Source: Bacillota bacterium (GTDB taxonomy: Bacteria; Bacillota; Clostridia; Saccharofermentanales; Saccharofermentanaceae). Taken from it: a stretch of 22,342 nucleotides of DNA. The DNA is taken from positions 1 to 22,342 of the forward strand of contig JAEWUD010000013.1 of the NCBI GenBank assembly GCA_023397475.1, given 5' to 3'. Under the pieces are notes generated by a model, which did not search any database, had not been told where the DNA came from, and saw only the letters and a program-made list of their open reading frames with translations. Below, piece by piece: positions 16,015-22,342 of the stretch (position 1 is the first letter of the stretch; each line of letters begins with the position of its first letter). The position numbers and the translations under genes were made by a program.

Positions 16015-17481
16015 TTAATATGTCGCGAATTTGATGTTGTTCATGTTGACGGTATATCCGTTCGCCGGATCCTTCGCCAGTGTCTGATACCATGCCTCGT
16101 ACTCTTTGTTGGCGTTCTCCGTGTTCATATCTGCCTGCCACTTCGGCTGCGCTGTCACGAAGTAATACAATGAGACCGAATCGATGTTCTCGATCACGAC
16201 CATATCGCCGGGTTTGCGCTCCGGGGAGAAGAGCCACGCATAGAGCTGGAGCTCATGCTGTGTCGCAGAGTCCGCGGCAACTGTATCCTGCGTAATTCCG
16301 GCATAATATCCGCCGGCGTAAGCGACAGCGTCATCCGAATTCTTCTTGACCAGAGAAACGAAGGAAGCCTCATCCGTTACCTGCGTCTTGTAACCCTCGA
16401 CCTCCGTCTTGGCTGCAGCGAGATCTGTGTTCTCAACCGTCAGCACACGGTACGATGTCGTCGGTGTCTCATCAAGTCCGCGGCTCTGGAAAAGCACCGC
16501 ATAATATCCCGCCGGCGTCTCAACAACCGCGGTATCGTTCGCCGCGCGATCACTCGCGAAAAGGAATGTCGCAAGATCTTCACCGATTACTTTGGCGTAG
16601 GAAGCGTCGATATCTGTATAAATTGTCGGGTCCGCGCCCTCGGCGAAAGATGCTTCGTTCGCCACGTCGATCTCCTTGCAGGCTGCGAGGAATGTCGCAG
16701 GATCCTTCGCTGCGGCAATAACAGCCTCCGCATTCTTCTTGGCTTCTTCCTTGCCCGCCGCAATCAACGCCTCATCGGTCTCGGTCGCAGGGACTTTCGA
16801 AGCGAAAAGATACGAGTTATAAGTAGCCGTCTCATAGTCGGTCGGATTCGCTTCGTACTGGGCCTGCATCTCTTCCGATGTCAAGGCGAACGTCGTCTGC
16901 TTCAGGTGTTCCGCATATTCTTCCGCCGTATATTCCTCAAGGAGAATGTTCTTGATCACACGGACCGTCATGCCGATCCCATACTGGCTCGCCAGAATCT
17001 TGTCAGGGGAAGTGTTGCTCTGTTGTGCATACGCGGTCAAGTTCTCGATATATTGATCAACGCGAAGCTGTGCGTCTTCCGAGACGTACCCGCTCTTCTG
17101 CGCTTCTGCATACAGAATCTTGGTTCGCTGAAGATTCGCCGCGGCCATCTCCATGATCGTATCGCGATATGTCGATCCCGTCTCTTCGTCAACAACAACG
17201 TCAAGATCCTCAACCGATGAGATCGCACCATACTGACGATACATGTTGAAGACTTCGTAGAACCGGTAGTTCATCTCATTGACCTTAACATCCTGCCCGG
17301 CAATCGTTGCTCCGGACAGCACCATCGCCGGAATTCCGAGCGAGAAGGTGAAGTACCCGATCGTCACAACCGCAAAAAACGCGATCAGAACACCGGCTAT
17401 CAGCTTGGTACGCAAAGATTCACCGATCAGACTCTTCTTCGTGATCTTCCGGGGTGCGGAAGAGGATTTATTCATATCCAT
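16015..17481 (-). CDS. Membrane-anchored SurA/parvulin-like foldase
   Basis: About 488 residues. A basic N-terminus (RKITKKSLIGESLRTK) and one hydrophobic segment (about 25-48) predict an N-in membrane anchor with the bulk outside. There is no lipobox cysteine, so it is not a PrsA lipoprotein. The segment after the anchor (AGQDVKVNEMNYRFYE) and the helical region to about 200 resemble SurA N-terminal chaperone domains. Two parvulin-like stretches follow (about 218-335 and 340-443), the second with SFVSLVKKNSDD and AGGYYAG. Both are divergent, so isomerase activity is uncertain. The protein is rich in Ala and Glu. The ATG at 17481 is preferred because the SD AGAAGGA (17493-17499) overlaps the upstream ATG at 17493. 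Likely role: folding of exported proteins; the exact family is inferred. Confidence 0.82.
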   Translation of the reverse strand: MDMNKSSSAPRKITKKSLIGESLRTKLIAGVLIAFFAVVTIGYFTFSLGIPAMVLSGATIAGQDVKVNEMNYRFYEVFNMYRQYGAISSVEDLDVVVDEETGSTYRDTIMEMAAANLQRTKILYAEAQKSGYVSEDAQLRVDQYIENLTAYAQQSNTSPDKILASQYGIGMTVRVIKNILLEEYTAEEYAEHLKQTTFALTSEEMQAQYEANPTDYETATYNSYLFASKVPATETDEALIAAGKEEAKKNAEAVIAAAKDPATFLAACKEIDVANEASFAEGADPTIYTDIDASYAKVIGEDLATFLFASDRAANDTAVVETPAGYYAVLFQSRGLDETPTTSYRVLTVENTDLAAAKTEVEGYKTQVTDEASFVSLVKKNSDDAVAYAGGYYAGITQDTVAADSATQHELQLYAWLFSPERKPGDMVVIENIDSVSLYYFVTAQPKWQADMNTENANKEYEAWYQTLAKDPANGYTVNMNNIKFATY

Positions 17482-17533
17482 GGTATGGCCCATCCTTCTG
17501 CTCTATTAAATTACGAAATCGCACAGCACGCCT

Positions 17534-17562
17534 ATTATAATTCTGTGTCGGACAGAATGCAA
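17534..17562 (-). promoter_or_regulatory. Promoter of the foldase gene inside the HAD gene end
   Basis: On the minus strand TTGCAT (17557-17562), 17 bp, TATAAT (17534-17539). The -10 box overlaps the HAD stop codon. The spacer holds a perfect 7-bp inverted repeat, ATTCTGT-CCGAC-ACAGAAT (17540-17558), placed where an operator would occlude polymerase. Predicted start near 17527, about 45 nt before the foldase start. Confidence 0.75.
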
Positions 17563-18191
17563 GAAATGTCATTCAGTGTGCTAAGTCTATATCTCGGCGA
17601 CTCCGCCAAGAGTTCATCCTTCGGCATATATGTCCACTCCACCATCGCCGCGTCAACCCCCGCGCGGTTCGCGCAGCGCAGATCATGCACGCTGTCCCCG
17701 ACAAAAAGAATCCTGCTCTTGTCCTCAATGCCGAGTCGGCGCATCGCTTCATAGATCGGTTCCGGATCCGGCTTGTGCACGGTCGTGTCCTCACGCGCAA
17801 TCAGAAGATCAAAAAACGGTTCCATCTCGAACTGACGTATGGTGAACAGCGCCGTATCGCGGCGTTTCGATGTCACGATCGCCTGCCGGCATCCTTTGTC
17901 ACCCACAGCGCGAAGCCCATCGATGATTCCGTCAAAAATCCGGACATCCGTCGCAAGAATCCTGGCATTCTCCTCTTGATACGCCTCGATCAGACGGGCG
18001 CTGACATCCGGAGGATAATTGATAAAGGCATTCGCGAGAGGCACTCCGATCGTCGACAGGAGGAACGCATCGTCTTCTCTACGACCCGTCACCTTATCAA
18101 ACGCATAGTGAAAGCAAGATAAAATCATCGGAACTGTGTCAACAAGCGTGCCGTCAAAGTCGTAGAGAATGGCGTCGTAGCGTAGATTCAT
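17535..18191 (-). CDS. HAD-superfamily phosphatase, PpaX/Gph-like
   Basis: 218-residue soluble haloacid-dehalogenase hydrolase. All four HAD motifs are visible: DFDGTLVDT with nucleophile Asp11 and Asp13, VTSKR with Ser108 (motif II), Lys140 in VHKPDPEP (motif III), and FVGDSVHD with Asp166 and Asp170 (motif IV). A helical cap lies between motifs I and II (about 20-85), the C1 arrangement of phosphoglycolate phosphatase and pyrophosphatase PpaX. The substrate cannot be read from sequence. GGAGG is just upstream of the ATG. It starts 20 bp after the CBS-domain membrane protein gene and is probably cotranscribed. Its 3' end carries the foldase promoter. Confidence 0.9.
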   Translation of the reverse strand: MNLRYDAILYDFDGTLVDTVPMILSCFHYAFDKVTGRREDDAFLLSTIGVPLANAFINYPPDVSARLIEAYQEENARILATDVRIFDGIIDGLRAVGDKGCRQAIVTSKRRDTALFTIRQFEMEPFFDLLIAREDTTVHKPDPEPIYEAMRRLGIEDKSRILFVGDSVHDLRCANRAGVDAAMVEWTYMPKDELLAESPRYRLSTLNDISCILSDTEL

Positions 18192-18211
18192 TCGTCCTCC
18201 GTGGGGGCTTC

Positions 18212-19564
18212 TCAGTTTTCGGCCTGTTGTGGCTCATCTGAATCAGACTCCGGTATCTGGTGAATCCGGATCTTCGATATCCACTTATCCTCAATCGACT
18301 CGACCGTAAGCACAAGATTTCCGTAGGTTACTTCGGGATTCTCATCCTCATCGGGAATCCGATCCAGCAGATGAATCACAAAGCCCGCGATCGTATCATA
18401 GTCCTCATCCGGCAAATCAATGTCCATGGCGGCTTCGATATCATTCAGCGGCGTGTCGCCTAACACAAGGTAATCCCCGTTCTCGAGCTTCTCGAGCTGT
18501 GGCTCTTCCTCGTCAAATTCATCGGTTATGTTGCCGACAATCTCCTCGAGCATATCCTCAATGGATGCGATACCGGCCGTGCCGCCGTATTCGTCGACAA
18601 CGACGGCCAACTGCATACGACCCTTCTGCATCTCGCGGAACAACGAGGAGAGATTCTTCGTCTCGGGCACGACCAGAGGCGGGCGCATCAGGTTGGTGAT
18701 AGAGAATTCCTCCGGCTTCTTGCACTTCATCGAGAATCCCAGCAGGTCCTTGATGTGAAGAATTCCGACGATGTCATCGATTGTGTCCTGATAGACAGGA
18801 ATTCGCGTGTATTTCTCGTGGGTTGCGACCTCGAGCACCTCGTCATACGTCGCGTCGATCGGCAACGAGACGATCTTGGTCCGGTGCGTCATGATCTCCG
18901 ATACTTCCTTGTCGTTAAACTCGAAAATATTCTGGATCATCTCCTTCTCCTGGTCCTCAATGCTGCCCGACTCGCTTCCGACGTCGACCATCATGCGAAT
19001 CTCCTCTTCCGTCACGTTCTTGTCGTTCGTGTTCGGATCGATTCCCATGAGTCGAAGACAAAGATTGGTCGAGAAGGTCAGGAAATGGACGAAGGGATTC
19101 AGAAGTATTCCGACAAACCGAACGACCTTTACCGCGAAGAAAGCGATCCGATCCGGATACTTCTGCGCGAGTCGCTTCGGAAGGAGTTCGCCGAGAACCA
19201 GCGAAAAATACGACAAGATGATCGTGACGACGACCATTGAAAGGGTACGAAGAAAGGTGATATTGCCCGCGGGGTCGATCGCCATGGTAAGGCGTTGCGC
19301 AAACTTGTCCGAGGCAAACGCCGAAGAGAGAAATCCGGCCAACGTAACGCCAACCTGAATAATCGCCAGAAAACGTCCGGGGTTCTCGATAAAATGCAGA
19401 AGGCTCCTGGCCTGCTTGTTCCCTTCCTCCGACATCTTGCGGATCTTGTTGTCATTTACGGTGATAACCGCCATCTCCGTGGCGGAAAAGAATCCGTTGA
19501 TCAAAACGAAAATAAAAACAATGAGAAGATCGATCAATATTTGGCCTAAACTGTCGTCTGGCAC
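18212..19564 (-). CDS. CNNM/CorC-type membrane protein with CBS pair (hemolysin family)
   Basis: 450 residues beginning with GTG (SD AGGAG five bases upstream). The N-terminal DUF21/CNNM region has about four hydrophobic segments (about 6-24, 64-83, 104-127, 140-165), with ATEMAVI and GELLPKRLA typical of the family. Two CBS domains follow (about 222-275 and 285-342), then a CorC_HlyC domain (about 360-440). Relatives transport or regulate divalent cations, notably Mg2+; the older hemolysin label is historical. The C-terminus is acidic. First gene of a two-gene unit with the HAD phosphatase, behind a promoter and structured leader. Confidence 0.92.
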   Translation of the reverse strand: MPDDSLGQILIDLLIVFIFVLINGFFSATEMAVITVNDNKIRKMSEEGNKQARSLLHFIENPGRFLAIIQVGVTLAGFLSSAFASDKFAQRLTMAIDPAGNITFLRTLSMVVVTIILSYFSLVLGELLPKRLAQKYPDRIAFFAVKVVRFVGILLNPFVHFLTFSTNLCLRLMGIDPNTNDKNVTEEEIRMMVDVGSESGSIEDQEKEMIQNIFEFNDKEVSEIMTHRTKIVSLPIDATYDEVLEVATHEKYTRIPVYQDTIDDIVGILHIKDLLGFSMKCKKPEEFSITNLMRPPLVVPETKNLSSLFREMQKGRMQLAVVVDEYGGTAGIASIEDMLEEIVGNITDEFDEEEPQLEKLENGDYLVLGDTPLNDIEAAMDIDLPDEDYDTIAGFVIHLLDRIPDEDENPEVTYGNLVLTVESIEDKWISKIRIHQIPESDSDEPQQAEN

Positions 19565-19588
19565 CGTAGCTCCTGTCCTTCCTTATCG

Positions 19589-19651
19589 CTGCGGCAATCT
19601 CGTGGCCGCAGACCGTTACCCACGTGTACATCACCCGGGCAGATTTGCCCG
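19589..19651 (-). promoter_or_regulatory. Two-hairpin leader of the CNNM/CorC gene
   Basis: In the predicted 100-nt leader, CGGGCA-AATC-TGCCCG (19636-19651) and CTGCGGC-CACGAGATT-GCCGCAG (19589-19611) are perfect hairpins about 25 nt apart. GTAACGG follows one and precedes the other. There is no terminator U-tract, and the SD remains outside the stems. I could not match it to the M-box, yybP-ykoY or NiCo riboswitch consensus, though a cation-responsive leader would fit the gene. Confidence 0.5.
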
Positions 19652-19672
19652 TTACTTGTACTACATGCAAGA

Positions 19673-19701
19673 AATATAGCAGAAACGCTCTCAATTCTCA
19701 A
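19673..19701 (-). promoter_or_regulatory. SigA-type promoter of the CNNM/CorC-HAD unit
   Basis: On the minus strand TTGAGA (19696-19701), 17 bp, TATATT (19673-19678), in the 197-bp gap after gatB. Predicted start near 19666, leaving about 100 nt of leader. Confidence 0.75.
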
Positions 19702-19761
19702 GCGTCGTCTCGTTATGTCCGGTATCGGATATTGCGACATCCGCGATTTACTCCGCGCAAA

Positions 19762-21207
19762 TTAATCTTCGCGTCGCGCCTCGAGTCTCCGGATCAGGAC
19801 CTCGCGAACCACCTGAGGATCCGCCTTGCCGCGGAGCCGTTTCATGGACTGACCGATCAGAAACTGCAGATTCTTCTCGTTGCCCGCCAGATATTCTTCG
19901 ACCGCTTTCGCATTCTCCGTGAGGACTTCTTCGATGGGACCCTCGACGGATGAAGCGTCGGAAACCTGGAGGAGACCGTTCTCCTCAACGTAACGTACCG
20001 GATCAACGTTTCCGGCGACGACCTCTGCCAGAACCTTCTTTCCGGTTCCGCGGTTAATCTTGCCCTCGCTGACCATTCGTATAATATTGCCCAGCGCGTC
20101 CGGCGAGAAAGTCATATCTTCCGGTTCCGTCTGCGTATCTTTGAGAATCTTCAAGAGATCGGTAAGAATCCAGTTGGATACTTCCTTGGCGCTGCCGCAG
20201 ATCTCGGTTGCCCTCTCGAAAACGGCGACCAGATATTTCGAGCCCGTGAGAATCGCCGCATCGTACTCCGGCAGTCCGAGCTGCTCCATGTAGCGGAGCT
20301 TTTTCGCTTCGGGGAGTTCGGGCAGCGAAGCGCGGACACCTTCAATGTAGGATTCTTCAAGAACGATCGGCAGAAGATCCGGCTCGGGAAAATACTTATA
20401 ATCGTGCGCGTTCTCTTTGGACCGCATCGCGTAGGAGGAGTTCTTCGTATCGTCCCAACGGCGGGTCTCCTGCGAAATGACTCCGCCATCCTCCAGAATG
20501 TCGATTTGTCGCCGCGACTCACCCTCGATCGCCCGTGCAATCGATTTGAGAGAGGCCATGTTCTTCATCTCCGTGCGTGTCCCGAACTTCGTCTCTCCGA
20601 CTTTGCGAACCGAGAGGTTTATATCCGCGCGCATGGATCCTTCCTGCATTTTGCAATCAGAGACGCCTAGATACTGGAGCGTCGCTTTTAGCTTTTCGAG
20701 ATAAGCGATGACTTCCTGTGCCGAGCGGAAGTCCGGTTCTGAAACGATCTCTATCAAGGGGACACCGCACCGGTTGTAGTCGACGAGTGTCGCGTCCTCC
20801 CAGTCGTCATGAACGAGCTTGCCGGCATCTTCTTCCATGTGAATCTCGTGAATTCCGATGCGACGAATCTCGTCCCCGACCGTGATCTCCACCGTTCCGT
20901 CCGTGCAGATCGGCTGGTAGAGCTGGGAGACCTGAAAGGCCTTCGGAAGGTCCGGATAGAAGTAATTCTTCCGATCGAATTTGCTGTGTGTGTGCACGGT
21001 GCAACCGAGCGCGAGCCCGGCGCGGACGGCATACTCGACAACCGCGCGGTTCAAGGCAGGCAGCGTTCCCGGCATGCCGGAGCAGATCTCGCATACATGT
21101 GTATTCGGGTCTCCCCCGAAGGCTGTCGTGCAGCCGCAGAAGATTTTGGATCGGGTCTGCAGTTCGACGTGAACCTCAAGTCCCATGACTATTTCATATG
21201 TATCCAT
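19762..21207 (-). CDS. gatB: Aspartyl/glutamyl-tRNA amidotransferase subunit B
   Basis: 481-residue subunit of GatCAB, which converts Glu-tRNA(Gln) to Gln-tRNA(Gln), and Asp-tRNA(Asn) where needed, using ammonia released by GatA. The N-terminus MGLEVHVELQT and the cysteine set Cys24/Cys26/Cys39/Cys42 match the catalytic cradle of GatB, and the family signature LVDYNRCGVPLIEI is at 141-154. The C-terminal part (about 330-478) is the GatB/YqeY helical tRNA-binding domain, ending in the usual tail after KGKADPQVV-type sequence. Full family length. It starts 9 bp after gatA with GAGGTG as SD, so the two are cotranscribed and probably coupled. Confidence 0.97.
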   Translation of the reverse strand: MDTYEIVMGLEVHVELQTRSKIFCGCTTAFGGDPNTHVCEICSGMPGTLPALNRAVVEYAVRAGLALGCTVHTHSKFDRKNYFYPDLPKAFQVSQLYQPICTDGTVEITVGDEIRRIGIHEIHMEEDAGKLVHDDWEDATLVDYNRCGVPLIEIVSEPDFRSAQEVIAYLEKLKATLQYLGVSDCKMQEGSMRADINLSVRKVGETKFGTRTEMKNMASLKSIARAIEGESRRQIDILEDGGVISQETRRWDDTKNSSYAMRSKENAHDYKYFPEPDLLPIVLEESYIEGVRASLPELPEAKKLRYMEQLGLPEYDAAILTGSKYLVAVFERATEICGSAKEVSNWILTDLLKILKDTQTEPEDMTFSPDALGNIIRMVSEGKINRGTGKKVLAEVVAGNVDPVRYVEENGLLQVSDASSVEGPIEEVLTENAKAVEEYLAGNEKNLQFLIGQSMKRLRGKADPQVVREVLIRRLEARRED

Positions 21208-21216
21208 TCGGGCACC

Positions 21217-22342
21217 TCATCTGCCGGGTTTTTGTAAGTGAAAATCGGTGGCACGCTGGTAAGCTGCCGCTGTGTTGACGATCGTCTGTTCGGCCCTGTG
21301 CGCGCCGATGATCTGAAGACCGACCGGCATGCCGTTGCGATCAAAACCGCAGGGGATTGTCGCTGCGGGAAGTCCGACCGTGTTGATCAAAACCGTGTAG
21401 ATGTCTCCGAGATACATCTTGAGCGGATCATCGAGACTCTCGCCCATGCGCGGCGCCGTCGTGGGCGCGGCGGGTCCGAGGAGTACATCATAACGCGAGA
21501 ACGCGTCGTCAAAAGACATCTTGATCAGGGCTTTCGCCTGCAATGCCTTCTTATAGTACGCGTCGTAGTAACCCGAGGAGAGAACGAAGTTGCCGAGCAT
21601 AATCCGGCGTTTGACCTCGAGGCCGAAGCCCTCACTTCTGCTCTTAACATACACTTCCGCAAGATCCCCGGCGTCGGGGGCGCTGTACCCGTACTTGATA
21701 CCGTCAAATCGCGAGAGATTCGAACAGGCCTCGGCACAGGCGATGATATAGTATGTCGGCACGGCGTACTCGACGATCGGCAGAGGGAATTCCTCGACAA
21801 CGGCACCCAAATTGCGCAGGAGTTCTATCGCTTCTCCGACGCGTGCCCGCACATCCGGATCAAGTCCCTCGCCGAAATAATCGGTCGGAATTCCGATCTT
21901 GAGGCCTTTGACATCAAAAGCCGCCGCCGCGGCCGTATCGATCCGGTCCAACTCGAAGGACGTCTGATCCTTCTCATCCTTGCCGCTGATAACGTTCAGC
22001 GTTTCGGCGCAATCGAGGATATCGCGGCCGATCGGCCCAATCTGATCCAGCGACGAGGCATACGCGACAAGTCCGTAACGGGATACGGCACCGTAGGTCG
22101 GCTTGATTCCGCTGACGCCGCAGAAGGAGCAGGGTTGGCGAATCGACCCGCCCGTATCCGATCCGAGAGAGAGAGGAACCTGCCCTGCCGCGACACTCGC
22201 GGCCGCGCCGCCGGAGGAACCGCCGGGAACACGGTCGGTATCCCATGGATTCTTCGTCGGTCCGACAAACGATGTCTCAGTTGTCGAGCCCATCGCGAAT
22301 TCATCCATATTGAGCTTGCCGACGATGACAAGACCTGCCTTA
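21217..22342 (-). CDS. gatA: Glutamyl-tRNA amidotransferase subunit A, 5' end outside window
   Basis: Amidase-signature subunit of GatCAB that hydrolyses glutamine and passes ammonia to GatB. The frame is open to the window edge (KAGLVIVGKLN precedes MDEFAMGSTTE), so the Met at 22308 is internal and roughly 110-120 residues are missing. About 374 codons are visible. The Ser-rich amidase signature PGGSSGGAAASVA and GSDTGGSIRQP hold the cis-Ser and the nucleophile Ser of the Ser-cisSer-Lys triad; the Lys is beyond the edge. gatC would be expected upstream. Confidence 0.97.
   Translation of the reverse strand, partial: KAGLVIVGKLNMDEFAMGSTTETSFVGPTKNPWDTDRVPGGSSGGAAASVAAGQVPLSLGSDTGGSIRQPCSFCGVSGIKPTYGAVSRYGLVAYASSLDQIGPIGRDILDCAETLNVISGKDEKDQTSFELDRIDTAAAAAFDVKGLKIGIPTDYFGEGLDPDVRARVGEAIELLRNLGAVVEEFPLPIVEYAVPTYYIIACAEACSNLSRFDGIKYGYSAPDAGDLAEVYVKSRSEGFGLEVKRRIMLGNFVLSSGYYDAYYKKALQAKALIKMSFDDAFSRYDVLLGPAAPTTAPRMGESLDDPLKMYLGDIYTVLINTVGLPAATIPCGFDRNGMPVGLQIIGAHRAEQTIVNTAAAYQRATDFHLQKPGR

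Overview
The window reads as a chromosomal housekeeping segment from a moderately GC-rich Firmicute, most likely a member of class Clostridia. The main reasons are the ctsR-mcsA-mcsB-clpC stress operon, a complete CtsR operator, RNA polymerase subunits of Firmicute length, a tRNA amidotransferase pair, strong Shine-Dalgarno sites and SigA-type promoters. The species cannot be named from sequence alone. All eleven protein genes lie on the minus strand, so the order of transcription runs from high to low coordinates.

From the right edge: gatA (5' end outside the window) and gatB make Gln-tRNA(Gln)/Asn-tRNA(Asn) by transamidation. A new promoter with a hairpin-rich leader then starts a CNNM/CorC-type CBS membrane protein followed by a HAD phosphatase. 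A promoter buried in the 3' end of the HAD gene drives a membrane-anchored SurA/parvulin-like foldase. The next promoter, with a leader of about 150 nt that can form competing hairpins, drives rpoB, rpoC and a secreted SH3-NlpC/P60 peptidoglycan hydrolase.

A gene-free stretch of about 1.3 kb follows (5632-6953). It ends in the ctsR promoter: TTGACA, 16 bp, TATAAT, with a CtsR operator at the start of the transcript. ctsR, mcsA and mcsB overlap by 4 nt each; clpC follows after 86 bp. Together they form the repressor, its adaptor/kinase pair and the AAA+ unfoldase of the ClpCP protein-quality system. A strong hairpin terminator lies downstream of clpC.

The most unusual material is non-coding. 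Upstream of ctsR is a 75-bp-period tandem array built from 12-bp inverted arms around 17-bp spacers, joined by a 34-bp core. About 250 bp away is another 12-17-12 inverted repeat whose arm sequence differs but whose pairing and 17-bp spacing are kept. A degenerate relative with a 74-bp period and similar core lies at 1-135, downstream of clpC, so the family brackets the stress operon. Other points are a clpC stop codon inside a decayed 18-bp coding repeat with the frame open beyond it, and paired TTTTCGCGAAAA palindromes before ctsR and before clpC. No mobile element, CRISPR-Cas, tRNA or rRNA was found.
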